Shown here piece by piece: positions 20,233 through 30,214 of a stretch of 64,000 nt of DNA. How positions within the stretch are numbered: the stretch's first letter is position 1; the number at the start of each line of letters is the position of its first letter. Under the pieces are notes generated by a model. That model was not told the origin of the DNA and did no database searches. It was given only the letters and a program-made list of their open reading frames with translations. The DNA is from an uncultured Ruminobacter sp. Lineage in GTDB: Bacteria > Pseudomonadota > Gammaproteobacteria > Enterobacterales > Succinivibrionaceae. Position numbers and translations under genes: made by a program. The stretch covers positions 1-64,000 of the forward strand of contig CACWVT010000003.1 of NCBI GenBank assembly GCA_902764345.1, written 5' to 3'.

Positions 20233-20973
20233 ATGAGTACAATACAAGAAAACCTTCTCAATGTGCAAGACTTAATTCTCAAATTTGCGAATCAGTCTCA
20301 CCGAAAGGTAAAAGATATAAAACTGCTTGCAGTAAGTAAGACAAAACCGGTGGAAAAAATCATTGAGGCATATGCGGCGGGTCAGAGAAGATTCGGGGAA
20401 TCATACGCAAAGGAAGCCGAATTAAAAATCAAAGAAATCCGGTCCATGGGATATAAGGACATAACATGGCACTTCATCGGTCCGATACAGTCAAACAAGA
20501 CAAAAATCATCGCAGAATGTTTTGATATTGTTGAAAGCCTTGACCGAATCAAAATAGCCAAGAGGCTGAACGAACAGCGCCCCGCAAATCTGCCGCCTTT
20601 GGACATTCTCATTCAGGTGAACATAAGTTCAGAACCTCAGAAATCCGGCTGTACCTTCGATGAAATAGATGAAATTGCATCATATGTCCGGTCAGCGGCA
20701 AACCTGCGCCTCATCGGACTTATGGGGGTAGCGGAAAACACCACTGAAAGTTCCGAAATCACCGCTCAGTTCGCACGCCTCCAGCAGAAATTTGAAAGCA
20801 TGAAGTCAAATGACGAGAATATTTCAGAACTCTCACTGGGAATGACCGGTGACATGGCTGAAGCCATTGCCTGCGGCAGTACCGAAATCCGCATAGGAAC
20901 AGCCATATTCGGGGCCAGGGAATATCCGGACAAGACCAAAATTCCGGCAGTGGACACAACCTATGCAGGTTAA
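20233..20973 (+). CDS. yggS: PLP homeostasis protein YggS (PLPBP family)
   Basis: Single-domain PLP-binding protein involved in vitamin B6 and amino-acid homeostasis; no catalytic activity is known. I start it at ATG 20233 (246 residues), since homologues begin MSxIxxNL; the frame is open 24 codons further upstream but without family similarity. The PLP lysine is in LLAVSKTKP, and other motifs are FGESYAKEA, WHFIGPIQSNK, LGMTGDMAEAI and IRIGTAIFGARE. It precedes proC, as in many proteobacteria. Confidence 0.93.
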   Translation: MSTIQENLLNVQDLILKFANQSHRKVKDIKLLAVSKTKPVEKIIEAYAAGQRRFGESYAKEAELKIKEIRSMGYKDITWHFIGPIQSNKTKIIAECFDIVESLDRIKIAKRLNEQRPANLPPLDILIQVNISSEPQKSGCTFDEIDEIASYVRSAANLRLIGLMGVAENTTESSEITAQFARLQQKFESMKSNDENISELSLGMTGDMAEAIACGSTEIRIGTAIFGAREYPDKTKIPAVDTTYAG

Positions 20974-21122
20974 ATTCTGCTCCTGCAAGGGCCGTCAGTA
21001 ACGGCCCGGGAAAACGAATACTTTTGTACGGCTCTGTTGCATGGGATGTATTAACTACGGCAGAGCATCTTTTATGTTTAACTTAATCTTAATGATGGAC
21101 TTGTCCATCTAAGGAATAAATA

Positions 21123-21947
21123 ATGCAGCACCGCAATATTACATTCATTGGTGGCGGAAACATGGGCAAGAGCCTTATTAAAGGCATTCTTAATGCAGGC
21201 TACCCAAAGGAAATGGTAACCGTATCCACACCCTTCGCTGAAGAAATCGAGACTCTAAAGGCCACCTTCGGCATTAATGGTCTTACCGACAATGTTGAAG
21301 CCGTCAGAAATGCGGATATTGTGGTAATGGCAGTTAAGCCTCAGATGATGCGTGACGTATTAAACCAGTTCGCCGCATCAGGCATTGATTTCGGCAAAAA
21401 GCTGTTAATATCCATAATGGCCGGTGTCACCACATCCAGAATTGCGGAGCTTGTTCCGGGACTCAGCCGCATTGTCCGCGTCATGCCAAACACACCTGCC
21501 CTCATCGGCTTGGGAATGGCAGGACTCTATCCTGCGGCAAATGCCACCGACGATGACAGAAAGTTCGCAGAAGATCTTCTCGGCTGCTGCGGTAAAACCG
21601 TATGGGTTGACTCAGAAGAAGGGATCGACAATATTACCTCCCTTTCAGGCAGCGCTCCGGCATACTTCTTCCTTTTCCTTGAATGCATGGCCAATAAGGC
21701 TGCCGAATACGGTTTTTCAGAAAAGGACGCAAGATCCATGCTTGAACAGGTTATTCTGGGATCTGCTCAAATGGTTATCAACAATCAGGACAAATCCATT
21801 GCCCAGTTAAGAGAAGCCGTAACATCCAAGGGTGGTACCACATATGAAGCATTAAAGGTATTCAACGACGGAAATCTGAATGATCTTGTTTCTCGAGCTC
21901 TTGATGCCTGCAAGAAGAGAGCAGAGGAAATGTCCAAGCAGTTCTAA
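21123..21947 (+). CDS. proC: Pyrroline-5-carboxylate reductase
   Basis: Last step of proline synthesis: reduces pyrroline-5-carboxylate with NAD(P)H. At 274 residues, the nucleotide-binding start ITFIGGGNMGKSLIKGI is at about 4-20, then MAVKPQMM, RVMPNTPALIGLGM and the signature SGSAPAYFFLFLECM, with GGTTYEAL near the end. An AAGGA site precedes the ATG. It is separated from yggS by 149 bases containing a short GC hairpin (GGCCGT/ACGGCC, about 20988-21008). Confidence 0.95.
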   Translation: MQHRNITFIGGGNMGKSLIKGILNAGYPKEMVTVSTPFAEEIETLKATFGINGLTDNVEAVRNADIVVMAVKPQMMRDVLNQFAASGIDFGKKLLISIMAGVTTSRIAELVPGLSRIVRVMPNTPALIGLGMAGLYPAANATDDDRKFAEDLLGCCGKTVWVDSEEGIDNITSLSGSAPAYFFLFLECMANKAAEYGFSEKDARSMLEQVILGSAQMVINNQDKSIAQLREAVTSKGGTTYEALKVFNDGNLNDLVSRALDACKKRAEEMSKQF

Positions 21948-21982
21948 GCTCTCCCACTGAATAATCGGACCAAAATTAATTA

Positions 21983-22012
21983 AGGAGAGCGGCAATGCCG
22001 CTCTCCTTTTTT
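21983..22012. terminator. Bidirectional terminator between proC and yggU
   Basis: A 10-bp stem GGAGAGCGGC paired with GCCGCTCTCC around a 3-base loop, followed by six T residues on the plus strand. It lies between convergent genes. Confidence 0.9.
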
Positions 22013-22046
22013 ACTGAAAAGCCGTGATAAAACTGCGGGCCCGACA

Positions 22047-22346
22047 CTATTCGGAATCTGTCACAAACTCTCTCAGTATCGGAGGAATATTTCTGTATTC
22101 CCTGATTTCTATTGTTTTATGCTTGCTGGTTTCCCCTTTTATGATGGAAACATTGCTCTTTGCGGTTTTGAACTCACCGGCCAGGAATTTGCATACATAA
22201 GCATTAGCCTTTCCGTCAACCGGAGGTGCCGTAACGGCAACCTTGACGGAATCCCCCAGAATACCGACTATGGCATCCCTGCTTGACTTTGGAACAACGG
22301 TGACATTAATTACCATTTTCCCATCTTTTACCTGCAGAGGACTCAC
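22047..22346 (-). CDS. yggU: YggU/DUF167 family protein
   Basis: Small cytoplasmic protein of unknown function, 99 residues. Family hallmarks are VVPKSSRDAIVGI, VKVAVTAPPVDGKAN and GETSKHKTI. It starts with GTG at 22346, immediately after the yggT stop codon (no bases between), so it is translationally coupled to yggT. In many relatives yggT-yggU lies downstream of proC; here the pair is on the opposite strand, following plsC. Confidence 0.9.
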   Translation of the reverse strand: MSPLQVKDGKMVINVTVVPKSSRDAIVGILGDSVKVAVTAPPVDGKANAYVCKFLAGEFKTAKSNVSIIKGETSKHKTIEIREYRNIPPILREFVTDSE

Positions 22347-22901
22347 TTACAACCCCTTCTGTATCATCATGAACAAAAGTCTTGGCATTACCGTCCCGTC
22401 AATAAACTGCATTAACAGAAAGACTACCAGAAAAGACAGGGAAATATAACCGATTCTCGGAATAAACCTGTCAAACACTCCTGTCAGCGGTTTAAGCAAC
22501 GTCATAAAGTACACACCTGTTCTGTATGCCGAAGGAATCCAGCTGAGAACCGCAGTTATAAGAAGCAGTATAATGAGGATCTCCATAATCATCCATATCA
22601 CGAAGAACAGATTATCCGCAAACATCACAGCCATAAGCTTCGGGCTGAATCCTTCCATAAAAAACACGCATAACAGCACATAGGAAATCAGGATCATATT
22701 CAGCAGTGCAGCAACATTAATGTTTCCTATGCGCAGGTTGTTGAAAACCTTTAAGAACGGAGCGGTAATCTTAAAAATCAGCTGACTGAACGGATGATAA
22801 AAATCCACTCCCGCATATTCCATCAGAAATCGCAGAAAAAATATCATTCCGGGAATGTAAATCAGAAAGACCACGGGCAGCGAAAACAAAAGTGTAAGCA
22901 T
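22347..22901 (-). CDS. yggT: YggT family integral membrane protein
   Basis: 184-residue polytopic protein with about four membrane segments and the internal duplication typical of YggT: each half has a hydrophobic stretch followed by a P-hinge (FSQLIFKITAPFLKVFNNL near 39-57; MTLLKPLTGVFDRFIPRIG near 132-150). Its role is not settled, although YggT has been linked to osmotic tolerance and division-site proteins in other organisms. Confidence 0.9.
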   Translation of the reverse strand: MLTLLFSLPVVFLIYIPGMIFFLRFLMEYAGVDFYHPFSQLIFKITAPFLKVFNNLRIGNINVAALLNMILISYVLLCVFFMEGFSPKLMAVMFADNLFFVIWMIMEILIILLLITAVLSWIPSAYRTGVYFMTLLKPLTGVFDRFIPRIGYISLSFLVVFLLMQFIDGTVMPRLLFMMIQKGL

Positions 22902-22964
22902 ATTGTTCCTTATAAATAATCGATCCGTACTGCATGAAAATAAAGCAGGGAACGAAAAATAGTT

Positions 22965-23726
22965 TTATTCTACCTTTCCGTCAGACGGAGTACCGTTTAC
23001 GGTCTCTTCCCTTTTAAATCCGGTTTCACGATCCATCTCATCTATACAGGCACTGATTGAGTCATGAAGCTGACGAGTGGTCTCCTTCAGTCCCTTTCTG
23101 TCAAGTCCGGCAACGGATACCGGAGGCAGTGATCTGACAATTACCCTGCCGTTATCCCATCTGTTCAGATCAATTTTGTATGAGGAAATGGCAAACGGCA
23201 GAATCTTAACATCTGCCTGACTTGCAATATTCACGGCACCGTTTTTAAATGACTGCAGCCCCTGTCCCTTTGAACGGTGACCTTCAGGGAAAATCCAAAT
23301 TGATTTCTTTTTCTTTTTAATAACGTCAACAATCTTCAGAATCTCATTTCCGGCTTTTGAAGACTTATCTCTTTCAATAAAGATGTTTCCGGTAAGGAAA
23401 AACAGCAGACCGAAAATTGGCGCAAACATGAGACTTTTTTTACCGATACACGCCGTTCCGGGCTGAGGAACGTCTGCCATGACTATAATGTCCCAGTTAA
23501 ACTGATGGTTGCCGACCATTACTGCAGGCATCTGCTCACGTATGGCCTTAACGTCAATCCTGCTGTCAACCTTAACGCCGATAGCCCATCTTCCGCATCT
23601 TAACATCTGGGTCAGGCAATATATGTTACCTTTATGAAACGGTCTGAAAATACATACGGTCAGGCCGAAAATCAGCCATAAAATTGCCAGTATGATCAAC
23701 AAAACAACACGAAATACTAAAATCAT
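22965..23726 (-). CDS. plsC: 1-acyl-sn-glycerol-3-phosphate acyltransferase
   Basis: Membrane-bound enzyme that makes phosphatidic acid from lysophosphatidic acid. At 253 residues, an N-terminal membrane segment precedes acyltransferase block I NHQFNWD (NHx4D), block II around GNIFIERDKSS and block III FPEGHRSKGQ. It lies 18 bases after parC, the same order as in E. coli. Confidence 0.92.
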   Translation of the reverse strand: MILVFRVVLLIILAILWLIFGLTVCIFRPFHKGNIYCLTQMLRCGRWAIGVKVDSRIDVKAIREQMPAVMVGNHQFNWDIIVMADVPQPGTACIGKKSLMFAPIFGLLFFLTGNIFIERDKSSKAGNEILKIVDVIKKKKKSIWIFPEGHRSKGQGLQSFKNGAVNIASQADVKILPFAISSYKIDLNRWDNGRVIVRSLPPVSVAGLDRKGLKETTRQLHDSISACIDEMDRETGFKREETVNGTPSDGKVE

Positions 23727-23744
23727 CTTATTTTCCTGTAGTTA

Positions 23745-26060
23745 TTAAATATTTGAATCTTTTACGATATCATCAGGAGATTTCTGCGGTTCAGTCTCTG
23801 TCAGATTCTTTGACTGAATTTTCTCAATGAAGCTCACCTTCTGCAGACCTCTCGGAAGAGTAATCCCCCTGCGCCCCCTGGTGTTCTGGTATGTGTCTAT
23901 CTCTGACGGAGTAACGGTCAAGTGACGTTTTCCGGCATGAATCACTGCGGAATCATCAGGAGTAAGAACGGTATATGCCACCACATACTCATCTCTTGAC
24001 TGGGCTCTTTCGGTAGGAATGTTAATCATTCTGTTTCCCTTGCCTTTTGAAAGACGTGGAAGCTCACTAACCTTAAACACCAGCATCTTACCGATATTTG
24101 AAACAATGAGACACAGTGAATTGTCCAGATTATCTATGCGAACAGGTTTCAGAACTTTGGCATTTTCGGTAAGATTTATAAAACTTTTACCGTTCATGGT
24201 GTAACTCAGCATGTCGGCAAATGTGCATACGAAGCCGTATCCCGCATCAGTACCGATAAGATAAAAATCGCTTTCTGATGAGCTTATTACGGTTTCAACG
24301 GTTTCACCGGCCTCAAGTCCAAGCTTGCTGGTAAGCGGCTCACCCTGACCGCGGGCAGACGGCATGGCGCTTACGTCAAGGGTGTAGGCCTTTCCCTTGC
24401 TCGAAAGAAATACGGCCGGCATGTTTGACTTGCAGAAGACGGAATCAAGATACTCATCCCCCTGTTTGTATGACAGAGATTCAGGATTATCCAGATATCC
24501 CTTGGCGGCCCTTACCCACCCCATTTTTGAAAGAACAACGGTGACCGGCTCGGCAGGCGTCAGATCCCTTTCCGAAATAACCTGTGCAACCTCTCTCTGA
24601 ACAATAGGACTTCTGCGCTCATCACCATACTCTGCGGCAGTTGCTTTCAATTCCTTCTTGATAAGATTCTTAAACTTGGTAGGAGATGACAGAAGAGCAC
24701 TGAGCTCGTTCTTCTGCTTTTCCAAATCTTCCTTTTCCGCAGTCAGTGCCATTTCGGAAATTCTGGCCAGCTGACGAAGTTTGGTTTCGAGTATATATTC
24801 CGCCTGCGTATCGGACAGATTAAACCTGTCCATCAGAATCTGTTTCGGCTTGTCCTCTTCCCTGATAATGCGTATAACCTCATCAATGTTCAGGAAGGCA
24901 ATAAGCAGGCCGTCAATAAGATGCAGTCTGGCATTTATCTTATCAAGTCTGGTAGTTATGCGGCGTCTTACGGTGTCACATCTGAATTCAAGCCATTCAC
25001 TCAGAATTTCCGGCAGCGTCTTAACTGCAGGATTGCCGTTCAGGCCAAGAATATTGATGTTTATCGAATAGGTTTTTTCAAGATCCAGTTTAGGCAGGGC
25101 AAACAGATGAGACATCATCTTATCAACGTCAACCCTGTTTGACTTAGGCACCAGAACTATTCTGCACTTGTCTGACGTTTCATCACGGATATTGCTGAGC
25201 ATAGGAAGCTTTTTGGCATTCATAAGCTCTGCAATTTTCTGAACTATATCAGCCCCTCGGGTCTGATACGGGAGTGCAGTTATGATAATCTCCCCTTTTT
25301 CCACCCTGTAAACGGCTCTCATTCTGACCGTGCCGCGACCTGTCTCATAAATCTTTTTAATTTCGGAAGGAGAGGAAATAATTTCAGCTTCAGTCGGATA
25401 ATCCGGGCCTTTAATAAACTGCATGAGAGCATCTACAGTAGCCTTCGGATTCTCCAGCATGTGAATACAGGCGGCAGTGACTTCATTAACGTTATGCGGA
25501 GGAATATTGGTTGCCATACCTACTGCAATACCAGAAGTACCGTTCAGGAGAATATGCGGAAGTCTGGCCGGAAGATACTTCGGTTCCTGCATGGAACCGT
25601 CAAAGTTTGACACGTATTCAGTACACCCCAGACCCAGTTCGGAAAGGAGCACCTCTGAAAATTTTGACAGTCTGGATTCGGTGTAACGCATGGCTGCGAA
25701 AGAATTAGGCTCGTCAGGATGTCCCCAGTTACCCTGACCGTCCACAAGCGGATAGCGGTATGAAAAATCCTGAGCCATGAGAACCATGGCTCCATAACAG
25801 GAGGAATCGCCGTGCGGATGATACTTACCCAAAACATCACCCACGGTTCTTGCGGACTTCATAAACTTGGATGTGGCACTGAGTCCGAGACGATCCATGG
25901 CGTAAATAATACGTCTCTGCACGGGCTTTAGTCCATCACTTATGTGTGGCAGTGCTCGATCCCTGATAACGGCCATGGCATAGTTAAGATATGCGGACTC
26001 CGTAAAATTTTCCAACGGGAGCTGTTCAACTCCCTCATAGCTCATTTTTTTCTCATCCAT
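23745..26060 (-). CDS. parC: DNA topoisomerase IV subunit A
   Basis: Breakage-reunion subunit of the chromosome decatenase. At 771 residues it has winged-helix DNA binding with catalytic Tyr in [11 protein letters not shown] (about 119-129), the conserved [11 protein letters not shown] segment, a coiled-coil gate region and a C-terminal beta-pinwheel. In the quinolone-resistance region the position equal to E. coli Glu84 is Gly ([10 protein letters not shown]), while the Ser80 equivalent is kept. It heads parC-plsC-yggT-yggU; parE is not in the window. Confidence 0.96.
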   Translation of the reverse strand: MDEKKMSYEGVEQLPLENFTESAYLNYAMAVIRDRALPHISDGLKPVQRRIIYAMDRLGLSATSKFMKSARTVGDVLGKYHPHGDSSCYGAMVLMAQDFSYRYPLVDGQGNWGHPDEPNSFAAMRYTESRLSKFSEVLLSELGLGCTEYVSNFDGSMQEPKYLPARLPHILLNGTSGIAVGMATNIPPHNVNEVTAACIHMLENPKATVDALMQFIKGPDYPTEAEIISSPSEIKKIYETGRGTVRMRAVYRVEKGEIIITALPYQTRGADIVQKIAELMNAKKLPMLSNIRDETSDKCRIVLVPKSNRVDVDKMMSHLFALPKLDLEKTYSININILGLNGNPAVKTLPEILSEWLEFRCDTVRRRITTRLDKINARLHLIDGLLIAFLNIDEVIRIIREEDKPKQILMDRFNLSDTQAEYILETKLRQLARISEMALTAEKEDLEKQKNELSALLSSPTKFKNLIKKELKATAAEYGDERRSPIVQREVAQVISERDLTPAEPVTVVLSKMGWVRAAKGYLDNPESLSYKQGDEYLDSVFCKSNMPAVFLSSKGKAYTLDVSAMPSARGQGEPLTSKLGLEAGETVETVISSSESDFYLIGTDAGYGFVCTFADMLSYTMNGKSFINLTENAKVLKPVRIDNLDNSLCLIVSNIGKMLVFKVSELPRLSKGKGNRMINIPTERAQSRDEYVVAYTVLTPDDSAVIHAGKRHLTVTPSEIDTYQNTRGRRGITLPRGLQKVSFIEKIQSKNLTETEPQKSPDDIVKDSNI

Positions 26061-26238
26061 ATCAGAAAAACTCTCCGTAAACTGTAATATTATACTCTAA
26101 GAATAACCATTATTCTCCACAAACTGACGGCAGAGGACATGAAATAGCCGTGCGGAAAGTATTAAAATAACCTAAAAAAAATCCAAAAAAAGAATATAAT
26201 TAAGCACCTCTCCACAGGACTATGTTACTGATACCGCA

Positions 26239-26892
26239 ATGATTACGATGAAATCACTAAAATATACTGCTTTGGCTATTATTTCTTTTATTCTTTTCCT
26301 TGTTACCGGCAACGCTCATGCAGAAAATGCCCAAACTGCCGGAACAAGCCTTCCTTTTGCGATTTTTATCGAAGCACTGCTGGAAACTCCGGAATACGAT
26401 GAACGTGCGGATTACACAAAACTCAACACGACAAAGATACCTTTCTCCCAGTACATTTTTAAAAACGATTCCGTGGATAAGGTAGTGGTTCAGAAATCAA
26501 CATACAGACTTTTTCTGTACCGCAAGGGAAAACTCGTAAAATCATACTACATAGCTCTTGGCGAGAATCCGAAGGGACACAAGCATTTTGAAGGAGACAA
26601 GAAAACTCCTGAAGGGACATATATTCTCGACTACATTAATCCGAATTCAAGATTCCACAAGTCATTCCACATATCATACCCAAATAAGACGGACATAGAA
26701 TATGCAAAATCCATGGGGAAGAAACCTGGTGGAATGATTATGGTTCACGGACAGCCCTATGTTAAAGATAATCCGACTCCGGGTCTGCAGTCTTCAAACT
26801 GGACAAACGGCTGCATAGCACTTCTCAATGATGATATGGACGAATTCATAGAACTGGTATCTCCGGGAACCGTTATTGAAATCAAGCCGTAA
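26239..26892 (+). CDS. L,D-transpeptidase family protein (YafK-like)
   Basis: Periplasmic YkuD-domain enzyme, 217 residues. A signal peptide (about 1-30, ending GNAHA) precedes the YkuD domain with catalytic H170 in MVHGQPY and C192 in NWTNGCIAL. The fold motifs GDKKTPEGTY and the long insertion between them resemble E. coli YafK/DpaA, which releases Braun lipoprotein from peptidoglycan. Whether it cross-links, attaches or removes lipoprotein cannot be told from sequence. The start may be ATG 26239 or 26248. It is divergent from parC. Confidence 0.85.
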   Translation: MITMKSLKYTALAIISFILFLVTGNAHAENAQTAGTSLPFAIFIEALLETPEYDERADYTKLNTTKIPFSQYIFKNDSVDKVVVQKSTYRLFLYRKGKLVKSYYIALGENPKGHKHFEGDKKTPEGTYILDYINPNSRFHKSFHISYPNKTDIEYAKSMGKKPGGMIMVHGQPYVKDNPTPGLQSSNWTNGCIALLNDDMDEFIELVSPGTVIEIKP

Positions 26893-27019
26893 GCGGAGAT
26901 AAGAAGAGCTTAAATCATCAGCATAGAACGGACTACGGAGCTGAATCACGGACATTATCAGGATTCAGCCAGTGTCCTGCACCGGATTCAGCAAAAACGG
27001 CCTGATTCGGAACAAAATC

Positions 27020-27427
27020 TCAGCCAAGCATCTCCGCATAGCCTTCCGGATTCCACTTAAGGCATGCAAATCCCGGTTCATCATCAGGCTGATTCACCTT
27101 GAGAAGTACCACTGCAAATACATGTTCATTGCCATCATCGTCCGGCTTGGCCATGTATATTTCGGCAAAGTTATAAGCCTCAAGTTCATCACTCAGCAGG
27201 TCCTCAAGAGTTTCATCCATTTCTCCCCAGTTGTACATCGGAGGTCTTACCACTCCCTGGTAAAGAGAATCTTCCTCAACGGCTTTATTAAAACAGGCTA
27301 TATCATCTTCCGTTATGTTGCCGTTCTCAAGATCAACACTTATTGACTCCTGAATGACGTTGAACGCATCTGAAACCATTCTGGATACGACAGCGTCATC
27401 CAGTTCATATACTTCATTGTTTTCCAT
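27020..27427 (-). CDS. Acidic hypothetical protein
   Basis: 135 residues, strongly acidic, with no membrane segment or signal peptide. I do not recognise the family. The sequence looks like a compact alpha/beta cytoplasmic protein (ELDDAVVSRMVSDAFNVIQE helix, HVFAVVLLKVN strand). An AAGG site precedes the ATG. It stands alone, convergent with the L,D-transpeptidase gene. Codon use looks like that of its neighbours, which supports a real gene. Confidence 0.7.
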   Translation of the reverse strand: MENNEVYELDDAVVSRMVSDAFNVIQESISVDLENGNITEDDIACFNKAVEEDSLYQGVVRPPMYNWGEMDETLEDLLSDELEAYNFAEIYMAKPDDDGNEHVFAVVLLKVNQPDDEPGFACLKWNPEGYAEMLG

Positions 27428-27780
27428 ACAAAACCTTATTCACGGCTCAAATTTAAACGAAAAACTCAGAGCCTTATCCTTTCACATTCACTTCAACAGA
27501 AAATAACAGTCTGTCGTAATACTTACATCCGAGCCACCTTCCTCAATCACATATTCAGGCAACCAACTGTCGTTCTGAATGATATTTAACGCAAAAGTCG
27601 AAATAATACTCTCATTGTGATAAAATAAAAGGTTATCTACGGCATGGTTATAGATTATTAACCATATGATAAATAAATACAACCATAGATTACGACAAAC
27701 CAGTAAGCGCAAGGACCTGAAAGCCTAATCGGTCCGGATGTATCAATATAACTACCGATGAAGCGACACGGATAAACAAA
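27428..27780. other. Intergenic region upstream of the membrane-protein/ribA operon
   Basis: A 353-base AT-rich region without a convincing gene. It holds an inverted repeat (ATGGTTA ... TTAACCAT, about 27642-27666) that could be an operator, and must include the promoters for both divergent genes. No RFN-type (FMN) riboswitch was recognised upstream of the ribA operon. Confidence 0.5.
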
Positions 27781-29388
27781 ATGCAGAAGACTCTCATTAA
27801 TTTCCTGTTCATTACTCTGATAACGACATTTTTTCTGTTCTTTTCACACATCAGTCTGCTGGATGGTTCAACTTCAGCATTAGGGCTCGGCAGTTCAAAC
27901 AATCTGTTCACCCTTGCAGTTGCTTCATGCATAATTGCTTTAGGATTCTGGAGTGTTGCGGCACGCAAGGAAATAACTCTAAATTCATCTTTCAAAATGC
28001 TGTCCCTGACTGCAGTTTTATTTACAGTGCCGGCAATATATCATTATGCAGTTCACGACAATCCTTCCCTCACACCTGCAATAGGAGCTCTCTTTTTCGG
28101 ATTAACATTTTTTGCCTACTACCAGCTGTACAGAGTCGTTAATCTGAAAAAACTGCTCATTCTGCTAATTCCTGCCGGAGCGGCATTGGAGCTTCTGCTC
28201 ATACATTTAAATTCAGATTTCAGCGAACATCTCTCCATTTCCGCAAATCACGTAACAGGGATCGTGTGGGGACTCACAGCTCTTATCTTTGTGGCCTCGT
28301 CAGATTGTGAATCAGGAAAAATAAGAAAAATCAGCAATGTTGTATCAGCTGCTATAGCTGTAATGCTGGTTTTGGAATTATCAACGTGTTCCTCAGTTCT
28401 GACAATTTCAACAGTATGTCTGACAACCCTCATTTCGGGGATAGCCATCTTAAAACAGGGACAGAAAACTGTTTTCGGGTTCAGCCTTTTAGTAATATCC
28501 ATACTGTCAGTGGTTATAACATGCTCATCATGCATAAGCAGTACCACACATAACTTTACTGAATATTCAATGGATACCTATGCCCAGATAATCAGTCCGC
28601 ATCTGGTTATCGGAACCGGATATGATACCGCAAACAGCACCATACTGCATTATCTGGTCAACAACGATCTTTTCCTCCCTTTCAAAACCGGCATAAGTAC
28701 CGTATCAAAAGTTATTATAGGAGCCGGAGCAGTCGGATTTCTTGCCATATTCACGGCTCTGTTGTGGATCTACAGGAACTATTTTAAATTCTCTCCTAGA
28801 AACACTCACACCGTAAGTTCCTTCTGTGTCATCATGCCGTTACTGATCTTCGCCTTATACACCGATATATTTGAAGAATCCTACCTAATGGTTCTGTTAC
28901 TTGTTTCATACTGCTGGTGTTATGACGTTGACTACGAAGACAGAACAGTCTTCTATCAGACAAAATCAAACTTCCTCGTTGGACAGCTTGCGTGGATTAT
29001 TCCTTTACTGACAATAATTTTCTCTGCTACAGGAATAGCCTCATTACCGCTGATTAAGCAAGAAATCAATGACAAGGAATCTACTACCCCATACAGAACC
29101 CCCGCATACTTTAACCCGCTTGTAGGACAAATTGAATATGACGAGCTTACAACGATTAAAACAACCAAAACAATACATGATTCACACATTCTGGCACTTA
29201 TTCCGGAAAGTATTGACAATCTCAGAGACAAGGAACAGTTCAGTATAAATCCGAAACTTTATGGTATATTGTCAAAGCTGGAAAAACTTTATTCCACAAA
29301 TCCGAATCTGCCGGAAGAGCAGCGTAATGATTTGTCAAATCAGAGTGCCGTTCACGAAAAAATACAGCAATTTCTTGAAGCCAAATAA
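27781..29388 (+). CDS. Polytopic membrane protein, possibly O-antigen ligase/polymerase-like
   Basis: 535 residues with about a dozen hydrophobic segments up to about residue 430, then a soluble C-terminal tail of about 100 residues. A periplasm-like loop ([21 protein letters not shown], split as [10 protein letters not shown] then HYLVNND) resembles the HN-type loop of the Wzy/WaaL superfamily, but the match is weak and from memory. The gene is 11 bases upstream of ribA and probably co-transcribed. Cysteines are more frequent than usual in the segment at about 195-255. Confidence 0.6.
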   Translation: MQKTLINFLFITLITTFFLFFSHISLLDGSTSALGLGSSNNLFTLAVASCIIALGFWSVAARKEITLNSSFKMLSLTAVLFTVPAIYHYAVHDNPSLTPAIGALFFGLTFFAYYQLYRVVNLKKLLILLIPAGAALELLLIHLNSDFSEHLSISANHVTGIVWGLTALIFVASSDCESGKIRKISNVVSAAIAVMLVLELSTCSSVLTISTVCLTTLISGIAILKQGQKTVFGFSLLVISILSVVITCSSCISSTTHNFTEYSMDTYAQIISPHLVIGTGYDTANSTILHYLVNNDLFLPFKTGISTVSKVIIGAGAVGFLAIFTALLWIYRNYFKFSPRNTHTVSSFCVIMPLLIFALYTDIFEESYLMVLLLVSYCWCYDVDYEDRTVFYQTKSNFLVGQLAWIIPLLTIIFSATGIASLPLIKQEINDKESTTPYRTPAYFNPLVGQIEYDELTTIKTTKTIHDSHILALIPESIDNLRDKEQFSINPKLYGILSKLEKLYSTNPNLPEEQRNDLSNQSAVHEKIQQFLEAK

Positions 29389-29399
29389 AAGAAGAGACC

Positions 29400-30038
29400 A
29401 TGACTGAAAACAACGAATCAATCAAGGAACAGACCGGATACCACATCACTGATGTTACGGAAAGTGCAAACCTGCCCACCCCATTTGGAGTATTTAATAT
29501 TATCGCCTTTAAGGACGAGCAGAATAAGGAACATGCCGCAGTTTACATGGGTGACATCTCCTCTGATGAACCGGTACTGGCCAGAATTCACTCAGAATGT
29601 CTGACCGGAGATACAATGTTCAGCCTTAAATGCGACTGCGGCTTCCAGCTTGAAGCTGCAATGAAGCAGATTGCAAAGGAAAAAAGAGGAGTTCTCCTGT
29701 ACGTAAGACAGGAAGGCAGAGGCATAGGACTGTTTAATAAGATCAAGGCATATCACCTTCAGGATAAAGGCCTGGATACCGTTGATGCGAATCTGCATCT
29801 GGGTTTTCCGGCTGACGCAAGACACTATGAAATATGTGCTGAGATGTTCAACTATCTGAAAGTTAAATCAATTAAACTCATGACTAACAATCCACTTAAG
29901 GTTGCAGAAATGAAAAAATACAACATCAACGTGGTGGAACGTGTGGCTATTGAAGTTGGACGTAACAAGTATAACGAAAACTATCTGGACACCAAGGAAG
30001 ACAGAATGGGACACCTGCTTACCCACGGTAACCACTGA
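29400..30038 (+). CDS. ribA: GTP cyclohydrolase II
   Basis: First step of riboflavin synthesis, opening GTP to the diaminopyrimidinone. At 212 residues, the zinc ligands are in [18 protein letters not shown], the active-site segment is [10 protein letters not shown], and the C-terminal [11 protein letters not shown] binds substrate. It is the stand-alone RibA form without a RibB domain. It lies downstream of a membrane protein gene with no obvious pathway link. Confidence 0.95.
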   Translation: MTENNESIKEQTGYHITDVTESANLPTPFGVFNIIAFKDEQNKEHAAVYMGDISSDEPVLARIHSECLTGDTMFSLKCDCGFQLEAAMKQIAKEKRGVLLYVRQEGRGIGLFNKIKAYHLQDKGLDTVDANLHLGFPADARHYEICAEMFNYLKVKSIKLMTNNPLKVAEMKKYNINVVERVAIEVGRNKYNENYLDTKEDRMGHLLTHGNH

Positions 30039-30147
30039 TAAAGAAAATGGAACTTTATATCAGTCATACCGAATTGTGAATTCATCCGTACGTAAGCGCA
30101 AATGGGCTTCGTCAATGTTTCCGTGAAAATCTCAAGTAACAGCAATG

Positions 30148-30177
30148 AAAAAAGCTCTCCGATTGGAGAGCTTTTAA
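30148..30177. terminator. Bidirectional terminator between ribA and the amylase gene
   Basis: Stem AAAAGCTCTCC with GGAGAGCTTTT around a 4-base loop, A-rich on the left and T-rich on the right, between convergent genes. Confidence 0.85.
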
Positions 30178-30214
30178 TTTATGGCCTATCCACAGGATGG
30201 GCTACGGGATCCAA

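Noticed and set aside
29400..30038. FMN riboswitch control of ribA
   Set aside because: The region before the operon lacks recognisable RFN conserved blocks such as AGGG...GCGAAA...GGTG.
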